From NCBI GenBank assembly GCA_002428085.1, contig DJAA01000003.1, forward strand, positions 22,200 to 46,835: a stretch of DNA of 24,636 bases, given 5' to 3'. The position numbers and the translations under genes are program-made. This document shows positions 13,800 through 22,358 of this stretch, one piece after another; positions within the stretch are counted from its first letter, which is position 1, and each line of letters begins with the position of its first letter. The notes under the pieces were generated by a model. It was not told the DNA's origin, did not search any database, and was given only the letters and a program-made list of their open reading frames with translations. Source of the stretch: Sulfurimonas sp. UBA6014 (GTDB taxonomy: Bacteria > Campylobacterota > Campylobacteria > Campylobacterales > Sulfurimonadaceae).

Positions 13800-15554
13800 C
13801 TATTTTACTTGCTCACGCAAACGAATGTGAAGGTCGCGAAGTTGCGTATTATCAACAGCACTCGGTGCTTTTGTAAGGATACAAGAAGCCTTTTGTGTTT
13901 TAGGAAAGGCGATAACATCGCGGATACTTGATTTTTTCGTAATGAGCATCATCATTCTGTCAAAACCCAGAGCAAAACCGCCATGAGGAGGCGCTCCAAA
14001 CTTAAGCGCATCAAGGAGAAAGCCAAATTTTTCTTGCGCCTCTTCTTCGCCGATTCCTAAAAGTTTAAATACTTCCTCTTGAATGGCTTGTTTATGGATA
14101 CGAATAGAGCCGCCGCCGAGTTCTGTACCGTTTAAGACGATATCGTAAGCAATAGATTCTATCTCTTCTACGTTTTCTTTGTCTGTGTCTTTAGGCATAG
14201 TAAAAGGGTGGTGAAGGGCTTTTACTCTTCCATTTTCAACTTCAAACATAGGAAAATCTACAACCCATAGAAACGCCATGGCATTTCTGTCAAGAATATT
14301 CATTTTTTCATGTTCTGCTATGAAAATTCTAAGTCTACCCATGTAATCCCATACGATTTTTTTCTCACCTGCACCAAAAAATACCACATCACCGACTTCA
14401 AGAGCGGTTCTTTCTATAATGAGCGCAATATCTTCTTCGCTGAAAAACTTCACAAGCGGACCTTTGAGTCCATCTTCTTTCATTTGAAAATAGCCAAGAC
14501 CATGTGCTCCAAATTTGCGTACGAAGTCTTCAAAAGTTTTCATTTCTCTTTTTGAGAAAATAAGGTCGGCTCCTGGAACTTTAAGTGCTTTTATGCGATT
14601 CGTGTGTGGTGCTTTAGCAATATTTGTAAAGATTTCATTGTCACATCTTGAGAAAATGTCGAGAACATCCACCATTTTAAGGTCGTATCTCATATCAGGT
14701 TTATCTGAGCCGTACAACTCCATAGCGTCGTTGTATGTCATGCGGTTAAATGGGGGTTTGATGTCGATGCTGCAAGCTTTAAACATGGCAGTGAGTAAAT
14801 CTTCCGCTACTTTTATGACATCTTCTTGGTCACAAAAACTCATCTCGACGTCTATTTGGGTAAATTCCGGCTGACGGTCAGCTCGTAAATCTTCATCACG
14901 AAAACATTTTGCTATTTGAAAATAACGGTCAAAACCGCCAACCATTAAAAGTTGCTTGAAAAGTTGCGGTGACTGTGGAAGAGCGTAAAATTCACCCGCA
15001 TGAACGCGAGAGGGAACCAAATAATCTCGCGCACCCTCTGGAGTAGATTTCGTCAAAATAGGAGTTTCTACTTCTAAAAATCCATTTGCATCAAGGATAT
15101 TTCTCGCTGCGATTGCCGCTTTGGAGCGAAGACGAAAAACCTCATAAAGGGCAGGGTCTCTCAACTCTAAATAGCGATATTTAAGTGTAGTTTCTTCCCC
15201 GACAGATTTATCGCCGATAACAAAAGGCAGAGCTGCAGATTTATTCTCAATAATAAGCTCAGTCACTCTAATCTCAATAGCACCAGTTTTGAGTTTTGGA
15301 TTTGTCAAACCTTCGCCACGAAGGCAAACTTCACCCTTAGCAATAAGAACAAACTCATCACGAACACTATCAGCAACTTTATGTGCCTGTGGACTATCTT
15401 CTGGGTCAAGTGTCAACTGGATTAACCCCGTTTTGTCTCGTAAATCGATAAAAACGATTCCACCATGATCACGATAACTATTTGCCCAGCCCGTTAAAAC
15501 GACACTTTCACCTACGTTTGCTACACTTAAATCTGTACAGTAATGACTTCTCAT
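13800..15554 (-). CDS. aspS: Aspartyl-tRNA synthetase, probably non-discriminating (Asp/Asn)
   Basis: AspRS attaches aspartate to tRNA in the cytosol. The 584-residue class II enzyme has the N-terminal OB-fold anticodon domain (about 1-105), the catalytic core with the TPEGARDYLVPSR region, the motif 2 stretch FRDEDLRADRQPEFTQIDVE, the GAD insertion (about 285-405), and motif 3 GFALGFDRMMMLI near the C-terminus. Residue 30 in SYRDHGGIVFIDLRD is His, where discriminating enzymes such as that of E. coli have Leu. His is the signature of non-discriminating enzymes that also charge tRNA-Asn, with later amidation by GatCAB. This fits a phylum that generally lacks AsnRS. The ATG has an AGGA-type site at a long spacing. 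It is transcribed divergently from nadK. Confidence 0.96.
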   Translation of the reverse strand: MRSHYCTDLSVANVGESVVLTGWANSYRDHGGIVFIDLRDKTGLIQLTLDPEDSPQAHKVADSVRDEFVLIAKGEVCLRGEGLTNPKLKTGAIEIRVTELIIENKSAALPFVIGDKSVGEETTLKYRYLELRDPALYEVFRLRSKAAIAARNILDANGFLEVETPILTKSTPEGARDYLVPSRVHAGEFYALPQSPQLFKQLLMVGGFDRYFQIAKCFRDEDLRADRQPEFTQIDVEMSFCDQEDVIKVAEDLLTAMFKACSIDIKPPFNRMTYNDAMELYGSDKPDMRYDLKMVDVLDIFSRCDNEIFTNIAKAPHTNRIKALKVPGADLIFSKREMKTFEDFVRKFGAHGLGYFQMKEDGLKGPLVKFFSEEDIALIIERTALEVGDVVFFGAGEKKIVWDYMGRLRIFIAEHEKMNILDRNAMAFLWVVDFPMFEVENGRVKALHHPFTMPKDTDKENVEEIESIAYDIVLNGTELGGGSIRIHKQAIQEEVFKLLGIGEEEAQEKFGFLLDALKFGAPPHGGFALGFDRMMMLITKKSSIRDVIAFPKTQKASCILTKAPSAVDNTQLRDLHIRLREQVK

Positions 15555-15577
15555 AAATATAGAGTCCTAAAAATAAT

Positions 15578-15592
15578 TTTTGCGATTGTACC
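15578..15592 (-). promoter_or_regulatory. Possible extended -10 promoter for aspS
   Basis: On the minus strand GGGTACAAT (15585-15593) places a TACAAT -10 about 30 bp before the aspS ATG. The GGTACAAT core is the same as upstream of leuD. A convincing -35 is not visible. Confidence 0.4.
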
Positions 15593-15638
15593 CGAAGTTG
15601 GCTTATAAGGAATTAAGTGCTCTTCTAAAAATCTCCGT

Positions 15639-15666
15639 TTGATTTTTAATCTCAAAATTGTATAAT
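15639..15666 (+). promoter_or_regulatory. Sigma70-type promoter of the nadK operon
   Basis: TTGATT (15639-15644) and a perfect TATAAT (15661-15666) are 16 bp apart. The predicted start is near 15673, which gives a leader of about 23 nt including the AGGA ribosome site before the TTG start of nadK. It should drive nadK, recN, the small membrane gene and tatD as one unit. Confidence 0.65.
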
Positions 15667-15695
15667 GAACAAATTATTTCAGAGCAGGATTTCAT

Positions 15696-16550
15696 TTGGA
15701 AGCTGGAACTATCAAAAAAATCGGTGTTCTTTTAAGACCGACAACTCCAGAGTTAAAAAGTAGCTTTATAGAGCTCAAAAAAATCTTTAATGCGCATGGC
15801 ATTGAAGTAAACTTAGAGAGTGTGAGTGCACGTATGATAGGTTTTGAGGGAGTGGAATTTGAACTGCTTTGTGAAAAATCTAACGCCCTTGTAACCATTG
15901 GTGGCGATGGAACTCTCATCTCCGCTGTAAGAAGATCGTTTGATTTTGACATTCCTATTCTTGGCGTTTATGCGGGAAATCTTGGATTTTTAGCAGATGT
16001 GAGTATGGACGAACTGGATGCTTTTGTCGCAAAGATGGCTCATGGACACTGTCGCATTGACGAGCGTTCCGTTCTTGAAGCAAAAATCATAAAAAATGGT
16101 GAAACTTTAAAAATTCATGCATTCAACGACATAGTTTTAACACGCTCTTCCATATCCAACATGATAAGCATTGAAACGCTTGTGGACGGTAAATCTTTTA
16201 ATACCTATTATGGAGACGGCGTTATAGTTGCAACTCCGACGGGCTCAACGGCTTATAATCTTTCCGCGGGCGGTCCTGTTCTTTTCCCTCTCACCCGAGT
16301 GTTTACTTTGACTCCTATTTGTCCCCATTCACTCAAACAAAGACCCGTAGTTTTGCCAGGTGAGTTTTCCATTGAAATGAAAACGCCGACAAATAATGCC
16401 TTGATGATAATTGACGGACAGGATATTTATGAGCTTGCAAGAGGCGAAAGTGTTTATATTCAACTTGCTTCAAAAAATGCAAAACTTATTCATAGAGAAG
16501 AGTTTAACTATTTTGACGTTTTAAAAGAGAAATTGGGATGGGGCGAATAA
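15696..16550 (+). CDS. nadK: NAD kinase
   Basis: NadK phosphorylates NAD to NADP in the cytosol. The 284-residue protein has the defining GGDGTLI at 69-75 with the catalytic Asp71, the NLGFLAD segment (95-101), the N-D pair in FNDIVLTR (about 143-150), and PTGSTAYNLSAGGPV (181-195) lining the NAD site. It starts with TTG at 15696, about 6 bp after CAGGA. No in-frame ATG exists nearby and the conserved IGVLLRP strand begins only seven residues in. It is the first gene of the nadK-recN-x-tatD unit; recN begins 3 bp after its stop. A diacylglycerol-kinase-type relative is unlikely given the PTGSTAY motif. Confidence 0.96.
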   Translation: MEAGTIKKIGVLLRPTTPELKSSFIELKKIFNAHGIEVNLESVSARMIGFEGVEFELLCEKSNALVTIGGDGTLISAVRRSFDFDIPILGVYAGNLGFLADVSMDELDAFVAKMAHGHCRIDERSVLEAKIIKNGETLKIHAFNDIVLTRSSISNMISIETLVDGKSFNTYYGDGVIVATPTGSTAYNLSAGGPVLFPLTRVFTLTPICPHSLKQRPVVLPGEFSIEMKTPTNNALMIIDGQDIYELARGESVYIQLASKNAKLIHREEFNYFDVLKEKLGWGE

Positions 16551-16553
16551 CAA

Positions 16554-18086
16554 ATGATTGAAAGATTTTATTTAAAAGAGTATTTAAGTTTTAAAGAAGT
16601 TGAACTCAACTTAGCATGCGGATTGGTAGTTTTTACCGGTCCTAGCGGGAGCGGAAAATCTATACTCATGAACGCTTTGCTTTCTTCACTCGGTGCGAGC
16701 AGTTGTGACGCATCGCTTTGCGAGTCGAGTGTTACTTGGGAACTTCAAGATGAAAACAGTGGCATTGAAAATGAAGACATCAATGTTTTTAAACACATCA
16801 AAAAAGATAAATCAAGGTACTTTATAAACAACCAAAGTGTCTCTAAAAAAGCTATGGCGGAGCTCGGTTCAAAGTACCTCAGACACCTTAGTTTAAAAGA
16901 TTTTAGCGATTTTGAAAACGAAAACATCCTCACTATTTTAGACGATAGAATAAAAACTATTGCACCTCTAAAAAGTGAATATAAAAAAGTTTTCACAGAA
17001 CATAAAATAGTAAAAGCAGAACTTGTAAAAATAGAAGAAGAGGAAAAAAGAATAGTGGAGTTAAAAGAGTTTGCCTCTTTTGAAATCAAAAAGATAGAAG
17101 ATATTGCACCAAAACCGCTTGAAGATGAAGAACTTTTAGAGATAAAAAAAAGCCTCTCAAAAAAAGAAAAAGTGCTTAAAAGTATTAAAGAGGCAAGTTT
17201 TATTTTTGAATATGAACAAAAAGCCCTTCATGTACTGGAGTCCCTAGATAAAGACAGTTCGTTTTTTGATGATGCCATGAATGAATTGCGCGCGGTTTTG
17301 GAGAGTGCCGAGGAAAAATTTGGTGCACTTGATGATGTGAATGTTGAAGAGGTTCTAAACCGTATCGAAGAGCTCAGTGGTCTCAAAAGACGTTATGGAA
17401 GCATAGAAGAGGCGCTGATTTATAAAGAGCAAAAGAAAAAAGAGTTGGCAGAGTATGAAAATATAGAGATAACCAAAGGTGATTTGGAGACTAAATTTAA
17501 AATTGCGGATGAAAAACTCAAAACTTTAGCACAAAATTTAACGCAACTTCGTCATGGAGCAATAGAATCATTTGAAAATGATTTAAATAAATACTTAAAA
17601 GAGTTGTACTTACGCGAAGCAGAAGTGCAAATGGAAGTGTCGCCATTTACAGCTTTAGGAAAAGATACAATTGTGCTAAAACTCAATTCTACCCAATTGC
17701 AAAAAATAAGTACGGGGGAGTTTAACAGGCTCAGGCTCGCCATACTTGCCCTCAAATCAGAACACATGAATAAAAATGGCGGCGTTTTGATGCTCGACGA
17801 GATTGATGCAAATCTCAGCGGAGAAGAGTCCATGAGCGTTGCCAAAGTTTTAAGACAGCTTTCACACCATTTTCAAATCTTTGTCATCTCTCACCAGCCG
17901 CAGCTTACTTCCATGGGAGACCAGCACTTTCTTATCTATAAAGAAGGCGATGAGTCTTTTGCAAGAGAGCTTGATTTTAATGATAAAGTTGATGAAATAG
18001 CGAGAATTATCAGCGGTGAGAGTGTTACAAAAGAGGCTAAGAAATTTGCAAAGGAACTCTTAGAGGCAAATAAATGTGTTTTATAA
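16554..18086 (+). CDS. recN: DNA repair ATPase RecN (short campylobacterial form)
   Basis: RecN is an SMC-like ATPase that helps in double-strand-break repair. The 510-residue protein is shorter than the usual ~550. It has the Walker A GPSGSGKSILM at 29-39, a long coiled coil (about 140-355, Lys/Glu-rich), an ABC-type signature ISTGEFNRLRLAIL near 385 and Walker B GGVLMLDEIDANLSG near 407-421, followed by the SHQPQL H-loop. The signature reads STGE where most RecN have SGGE, and the globular hinge region is reduced. The function in recombination is inferred from the family. It follows nadK by 3 bp and overlaps the next small gene by 13 bp, so they form one operon. Confidence 0.9.
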   Translation: MIERFYLKEYLSFKEVELNLACGLVVFTGPSGSGKSILMNALLSSLGASSCDASLCESSVTWELQDENSGIENEDINVFKHIKKDKSRYFINNQSVSKKAMAELGSKYLRHLSLKDFSDFENENILTILDDRIKTIAPLKSEYKKVFTEHKIVKAELVKIEEEEKRIVELKEFASFEIKKIEDIAPKPLEDEELLEIKKSLSKKEKVLKSIKEASFIFEYEQKALHVLESLDKDSSFFDDAMNELRAVLESAEEKFGALDDVNVEEVLNRIEELSGLKRRYGSIEEALIYKEQKKKELAEYENIEITKGDLETKFKIADEKLKTLAQNLTQLRHGAIESFENDLNKYLKELYLREAEVQMEVSPFTALGKDTIVLKLNSTQLQKISTGEFNRLRLAILALKSEHMNKNGGVLMLDEIDANLSGEESMSVAKVLRQLSHHFQIFVISHQPQLTSMGDQHFLIYKEGDESFARELDFNDKVDEIARIISGESVTKEAKKFAKELLEANKCVL

Positions 18087-18247
18087 TCGCCATTGTCTCA
18101 CTGGTTTTGAGTTTTAATTTTTTTAGTTCTGAGAACACACCGGCGGCTCTTGGCTCACTTGGAATTTCAATTTTTTTTATTATGCTGATGATTCGAAATA
18201 TACTCCATGTAAAAAAACTCAAAGAGGGTAAAAAAGATGATAATTGA
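18074..18247 (+). CDS. Small two-helix membrane protein (57 aa)
   Basis: This 57-residue frame is tucked between recN and tatD. It overlaps the recN end by 13 bp and the tatD start by 11 bp. The ATG at 18074 has GAGG 7 bp upstream. The peptide begins MCFIIAIVSLVLSFNFF (first helix, about 3-17), has a short polar loop SSENTPAALGS and a second helix (about 27-41: LGISIFFIMLMIR), and ends in a basic tail HVKKLKEGKKDDN. The topology should be a hairpin with both ends in the cytosol. No family is recognised. In Campylobacter a response regulator (Cj0643) sits between recN and tatD, so this slot varies. The overlaps make it likely to be real. Confidence 0.7.
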   Translation: MCFIIAIVSLVLSFNFFSSENTPAALGSLGISIFFIMLMIRNILHVKKLKEGKKDDN

Positions 18248-19013
18248 CACCCATGTTCACCTGGATGATGCAAGATATGATGAAGATTTGGATGTGCTTT
18301 TAAACCGAGCCAGACAGGGCGGAGTTGAGAGATTTATCATCCCTGGAGCAGACCCAAAAACGCTTGAAAAAGCTATGTCAATTGTACAAAAGTATGAGGA
18401 TGTCTATTTTGCTCTAGGAGTCCACCCTTATGACATGCAAGATTTTGAAGCACTCGATTTTGAAAAATATGTACACCATAAAAAATGTGTCGCCATCGGG
18501 GAGTGCGGGCTTGATTACTTTAGACTTGAGGGAAGCGAGCAAGAAAAAGATGCCGAGAAAAAAAGACAAAAAGAGGTTTTTGCAGCACAGATTGAGTTGG
18601 CTAAAAAATATAAAAAACCTCTCATAGTGCACATAAGAGATGCTTCAAGAGACTCTAAAGAGTTGCTTTTAAAACATAATGCCAAAGAAGTTGGCGGTGT
18701 TTTACACTGTTTTAATGCAGATGAAGAGCTGCTCAGCTTGGCCAAAGAGGGGTTTTATTTTGGAATTGGGGGCGTTTTGACATTTAGCAATGCAAAAAAA
18801 CTCGTCCATGTATTGCCAAAAATCCCTCATGAGAAGCTTCTCATAGAAACCGACGGACCTTATTTAACGCCCACACCTCACCGTGGCAAAAGAAACGAGC
18901 CGCTTTATACAACTTTTGTAGCTAAAAAAATGTCTGAAATTTTAAATATTAGTGAAGAAAAAATAGAAGAAATCACAACACAAAACGCTTTGAAACTATT
19001 TAATATTTTTTAA
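18237..19013 (+). CDS. tatD: TatD-family metal-dependent DNase
   Basis: TatD-family proteins are cytosolic TIM-barrel hydrolases of the amidohydrolase superfamily, shown in E. coli to act as 3'-5' nucleases; a role in DNA repair here is inferred. The 258-residue length is normal. Metal-binding and active-site marks are THVHLDD (residues 4-10), GECGLDYF around 86-93, VHIRDA near 130, the LHCFNADEE segment near 155, and ETDGPYLTPTPHRGKRNEP at about 203-221, with the Asp of ETDGP completing the metal site. The start overlaps the small membrane gene by 11 bp. A hairpin downstream may end the transcript. The gene name follows the family; paralogs YcfH/YjjV are equally possible. Confidence 0.92.
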   Translation: MIIDTHVHLDDARYDEDLDVLLNRARQGGVERFIIPGADPKTLEKAMSIVQKYEDVYFALGVHPYDMQDFEALDFEKYVHHKKCVAIGECGLDYFRLEGSEQEKDAEKKRQKEVFAAQIELAKKYKKPLIVHIRDASRDSKELLLKHNAKEVGGVLHCFNADEELLSLAKEGFYFGIGGVLTFSNAKKLVHVLPKIPHEKLLIETDGPYLTPTPHRGKRNEPLYTTFVAKKMSEILNISEEKIEEITTQNALKLFNIF

Positions 19014-19027
19014 ATTTAGAGTCATTG

Positions 19028-19050
19028 AAGAAGCTTACAAGAATCTTCTT
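19028..19050 (+). terminator. Weak hairpin after tatD
   Basis: AAGAAG (19028-19033) and CTTCTT (19045-19050) form a 6-bp stem with an 11-nt loop, 15 bp past the tatD stop. A U-rich tail is missing; the next T-run is 20 bp further on. Termination here is a guess. Confidence 0.3.
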
Positions 19051-19184
19051 TGACCTTTGTCAAGCAGGTTTTAATAGGTGATTTGGACTAAAATAAAGTC
19101 TATGAAATTTGAATTATAGACGTGCAAACGTATTGAAAACTCAAATAAAATTGAGAGATTTGTAACAGTCTCTAGCTTAATTAA

Positions 19185-19201
19185 CCTTTTTTAGATAAAA
19201 T
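19185..19201 (+). promoter_or_regulatory. Possible promoter for mltD
   Basis: The 219-bp gap 19014-19232 has no gene. A T-tract (19187-19192) is followed by TAAAAT (19196-19201), the T-rich/-10 pattern of campylobacterial sigma70 promoters without a -35. It lies about 30 bp before the ATG of mltD. Upstream, CTCAA/TTGAG (19140-19155) is a small inverted pair. Tentative. Confidence 0.4.
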
Positions 19202-19232
19202 TCAACTTTAAAATCTAATACAAAGAGCTGAC

Positions 19233-20459
19233 ATGTTGAAATATTTTTTCACTTTGCTTCTGCCCGTTTTTCTAAGTGCCAACTTAACGTATGAAAATAA
19301 CCTTAACAAAGAGATAGCTCTCCTTGAATCTTTTGATATAGAGTCCTCTTTTCTTTATGACGAAAAAATGAATGATATGCGACTTAAAAATGCTTCAAAA
19401 TATAGGGAGCAGCATTTTTTTCAAGCTATGGATGAAGCATATTTGTTTATCCCATCTGTTAAAAATATTTTAGCTGAGTACGAAATCCCTCCAGAATTTT
19501 TATATTTAGCAATGGCTGAATCAAATTTTTCAAACAGCGCACACTCTAAAAAAGCTGCATCAGGTCTTTGGCAGTTCATGCCTGTAACTGCAAAACTCTA
19601 TGGTTTAAAGATTGACGAATATGTAGATGAAAGAAGAGACCTTGCAAAGTCCACAAAAGCAGCTGCTAAATACCTCTCTGCTTTACATCAAAAATTTGGC
19701 AAGTGGTATCTCGCTGCAATTGCCTACAATTGTGGCGATGGAAAATTAAGCAGAGCTATCATCCAAGCAGGAACAGATGATTTAAATGTTTTGCTGGATG
19801 AAGATAAAAAATATATTCCACTTGAGAGTAGACTTTATATTAGAAAAGTTATCTCTCTTGCTTTAGCTGGAAATGATGAAGAATTTTTACTAAATAGTGA
19901 ATACTCCCACCTTTTAAACAGAGCAAACGCTTACTCCGTCTCGACAGTCAAGCTCTCAAGTGGTGCTTCTTTAAAAAGACTCTCTAAACTCGTTGGAATG
20001 CCTCTTGAAGAGATTAGAAAATTGAACAGACACTTAAAATATGACTTCGTACCACCTTATCCAAATGGTTATGACGTTTACATTCCTTATATTAAACTTG
20101 CTGAATTCAAACAAAAATATCATGAAGATAAAGAGCAAAATAACTATAAAATTCATACTGTTGGCGCTAAAGAAAGTTTATCAAAAATAAGCGCCCACTA
20201 CGGAGTCAATTATGATGTCATTATGGATTTTAATAACTTAACGAGTGCGAAAGTCAAGCCGTACCAAAAGCTTATTATTCCTATAGACGATGCATTAAAA
20301 ATTAAAAAAGTTGATAACAAGTTTTATCATAAGGTTAAAAAAGGCGACACTTTAGATTCTATCTCTGAAGAGTACAAAATAAGTGTACGCAATATAATTC
20401 TTCAAAATCATATTGTTGGAGAGGTCATTAAAATTGGAGATAGGTTAAAGATTCAATGA
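19233..20459 (+). CDS. mltD: Membrane-bound lytic murein transglycosylase D
   Basis: MltD cleaves peptidoglycan glycan strands in the periplasm, giving 1,6-anhydro ends. The 408-residue protein has an N-terminal signal sequence (about 1-16, LKYFFTLLLPVFLSA). An SLT domain follows with catalytic Glu96 in AMAESNFSNSAHSKKAASGLW and the AIAYNCGDGKL segment near 163-172. Two C-terminal LysM domains (about 305-350 and 364-408) bind chitin-like glycan. The signal has no clear lipobox, unlike E. coli MltD, so it may be soluble or anchored by its signal. The C-terminus overlaps rlpA by 4 bp (ATGA), placing both in one operon of envelope genes. Confidence 0.93.
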   Translation: MLKYFFTLLLPVFLSANLTYENNLNKEIALLESFDIESSFLYDEKMNDMRLKNASKYREQHFFQAMDEAYLFIPSVKNILAEYEIPPEFLYLAMAESNFSNSAHSKKAASGLWQFMPVTAKLYGLKIDEYVDERRDLAKSTKAAAKYLSALHQKFGKWYLAAIAYNCGDGKLSRAIIQAGTDDLNVLLDEDKKYIPLESRLYIRKVISLALAGNDEEFLLNSEYSHLLNRANAYSVSTVKLSSGASLKRLSKLVGMPLEEIRKLNRHLKYDFVPPYPNGYDVYIPYIKLAEFKQKYHEDKEQNNYKIHTVGAKESLSKISAHYGVNYDVIMDFNNLTSAKVKPYQKLIIPIDDALKIKKVDNKFYHKVKKGDTLDSISEEYKISVRNIILQNHIVGEVIKIGDRLKIQ

Positions 20460-21274
20460 GTAAACTATCTATCTTTACACTTGTAATGATTGTTTTAATC
20501 TTTAATGCTTGTAGTACAAAAGGGAAGGGGACTTATAGAAAAGATGGTGTGTCTAAGACAACGACATACTCTTCAGACAAAAGCACTCATAGCCCTATAA
20601 TGGATGAAAAAAATTATTCACACCCAACAATGCGCCCTTACATAGTGCGAGGGATTGAATATCATCCTACTATTGTAAGTGTTGGAGATAGTTTTATGGG
20701 TAATGCCAGTTGGTATGGACCAACTTTTCATGGGAAGCTCACGTCCAATGGTGAAACGTATAATATGCATGATATGACAGCTGCTCACAAAACACTTCCT
20801 ATGAATACAATTGTCAAAGTAACTAATGAAAATAATGGGCTTACAACAGTTGTGAGAATCAATGATAGAGGACCTTTTATTGCTACTAGAATTATAGATT
20901 TATCAAAAGAAGCAGCAGGCAAAATAAACATGATAGGTGCCGGAACAGCTCCTGTGACTATTGAGATTCTTGGTTTTAAAACAAAAGGTTTTACGAATAT
21001 TCCTACGGCTAAAGAACTCAAAGAGAGTCCTCAAAATATAGAAATTGAAGGGTTTGCATTGCAAATAGCCTCTTTTTCAAAAATCGAAGGTGCGCTTAAA
21101 ACGCAAAAAAAATACGATAATACTGATGGATACAGAACTATCATTAAAGATGTTCAACATTCAACTGAGAGAAGCTATAAAGTTTGGCTTAAAGGCTTTA
21201 AAAGTGAACAAGAAGCTAGAGATTATAAAGATAACGCACTGTTTGAAAATGCGTTTATCGTAAGAGAGGATTAG
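20456..21274 (+). CDS. rlpA: RlpA septal ring lytic transglycosylase (lipoprotein)
   Basis: RlpA is an outer-membrane lipoprotein that, where tested, cuts peptidoglycan lacking stem peptides at division sites. The 272-residue protein has a lipobox ending at Cys19 (IVLIFNAC). The double-psi beta-barrel (about 80-172) includes the ASWYGPTFHGKLTSNGE start, His111 in AAHKTLP and Asp137 in RINDRGPF, the pair corresponding to the catalytic His and Asp reported in Pseudomonas. A C-terminal SPOR domain (about 195-270, GFALQIASFSKIEGA) is expected to bind denuded septal glycan. It overlaps mltD by 4 bp; two glycan-cutting enzymes are thus made together. The following hisB starts 1 bp after its stop. 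Confidence 0.93.
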   Translation: MSKLSIFTLVMIVLIFNACSTKGKGTYRKDGVSKTTTYSSDKSTHSPIMDEKNYSHPTMRPYIVRGIEYHPTIVSVGDSFMGNASWYGPTFHGKLTSNGETYNMHDMTAAHKTLPMNTIVKVTNENNGLTTVVRINDRGPFIATRIIDLSKEAAGKINMIGAGTAPVTIEILGFKTKGFTNIPTAKELKESPQNIEIEGFALQIASFSKIEGALKTQKKYDNTDGYRTIIKDVQHSTERSYKVWLKGFKSEQEARDYKDNALFENAFIVRED

Positions 21275-21275
21275 T

Positions 21276-21848
21276 GTGATTAGTAAAAATAGAAAAACAA
21301 AAGAGACAGATATAACAATTTCCTTAGAATTTTATGGAAGTGGAAAAAGTCATATCAATAGTGGAGTGAGCTTTCTTGACCATATGCTAGAGAGTTTTTC
21401 TAAGCACTCTCTGATAGATTTGAACATTGAATGTAAAGGCGATACACATATTGATGACCATCATAGTGTTGAAGATATCGGCATTGTTTTGGGCTCTTTA
21501 GTAGCTGAGGCTATTTACCCCGTAAAAATGATGGAGAGATTTGGAAGTGCTAACATCGTGATGGATGAGGCTTGTGTGAGTTGCGATATTGATTTAAGCA
21601 ATAGACCTTATTTTGTGTATGAAGTTCCTCTAATGGGTAAAGTAGGGCGATTTGATACAGAGTTGGTTGAAGAATTTTTTAAAGCTTTTGTCGGCAGTGC
21701 AAAAATGAGTGTTCATATCGTAGCGCTTAGAGGTAAAAACAAACATCATCTCATTGAAGCCTCTTTTAAAGCTCTTGCTGTAGCAATTCGCAGAGCAACT
21801 ATGAAAAATGAAAGAGTCGGTATTCCTAGTACAAAAGATGTTTTATGA
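21276..21848 (+). CDS. hisB: Imidazoleglycerol-phosphate dehydratase
   Basis: HisB removes water from imidazoleglycerol phosphate to give imidazoleacetol phosphate in histidine synthesis. The 190-residue protein is the monofunctional type, without the N-terminal histidinol-phosphatase of enterobacteria. Manganese-binding motifs are visible: FLDHMLESFSKHS, HIDDHHSVEDIGI near 60-75, and KNKHHLIEASFKALA near 155-170. The start is GTG at 21276, with AGAGAGGA upstream inside the end of rlpA. It overlaps kdsC by 4 bp. A histidine gene inside an envelope operon is typical of the gene mixing in Campylobacterota; no other his genes lie in the window. Confidence 0.95.
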   Translation: MISKNRKTKETDITISLEFYGSGKSHINSGVSFLDHMLESFSKHSLIDLNIECKGDTHIDDHHSVEDIGIVLGSLVAEAIYPVKMMERFGSANIVMDEACVSCDIDLSNRPYFVYEVPLMGKVGRFDTELVEEFFKAFVGSAKMSVHIVALRGKNKHHLIEASFKALAVAIRRATMKNERVGIPSTKDVL

Positions 21849-22348
21849 TTCGATTAATCGTCCTTGATGTTGATGGTTGCATGACGGATGGAAAAATTAT
21901 ATACACCCATGACGGTGTTGAACTTAAAAATTTTCATGTAAAAGATGGTTTTGCTATTGTCAACTGGATAAAGCTTGGTCATGACGTTGCCATAATAACG
22001 GGGAGAGATTCTCAAATAGTTAAAAACAGAGCTCATGAGCTTAAAATAAGGCATTTATATCAGGGAATCAAAGATAAAGAGAAAGTTTTAAAAGAGCTCG
22101 TTTCTTCTTTAGGTTTAAGTTTTGAAGAAGTTGCTTGCATTGGGGATGATTTAAATGATATAAATATGCTCAATCTTGTTACACATAGCTTTACTCCAAG
22201 TGATGGGGTCAAAGAGGTTCAAGAAGTTGTCAAAACTGTTTTATCGAAAAAAGGTGGAGATGGTGCAGTTCGAGAGATGATTGATATTTTAATCGATACA
22301 AACAACCAAAAACAAGAACTTATGCAAATCTGGGTCAAAAACCCATAA
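21845..22348 (+). CDS. kdsC: KDO-8-phosphate phosphatase
   Basis: KdsC is a small cytosolic HAD phosphatase that dephosphorylates Kdo-8-phosphate on the way to the Kdo sugar of the lipopolysaccharide core. The 167-residue length and capless fold fit. HAD motif I reads DVDGCMTDG (residues 8-16), motif II is IITGRDSQ near 52-59, and motif III/IV is in CIGDDLNDINML near 98-109. HAD enzymes of the YrbI type all share this pattern. Direct neighbours lptC and lptA, which move LPS outward, support an LPS role. The start overlaps hisB by 4 bp (ATGA). Confidence 0.92.
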   Translation: MIRLIVLDVDGCMTDGKIIYTHDGVELKNFHVKDGFAIVNWIKLGHDVAIITGRDSQIVKNRAHELKIRHLYQGIKDKEKVLKELVSSLGLSFEEVACIGDDLNDINMLNLVTHSFTPSDGVKEVQEVVKTVLSKKGGDGAVREMIDILIDTNNQKQELMQIWVKNP

Positions 22349-22358
22349 GGATATTCAT

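Noticed and set aside
14515..14874. 119-codon open frame on the plus strand inside aspS
   Set aside because: It is a reading-frame shadow of a conserved synthetase; no motif and no ribosome site.
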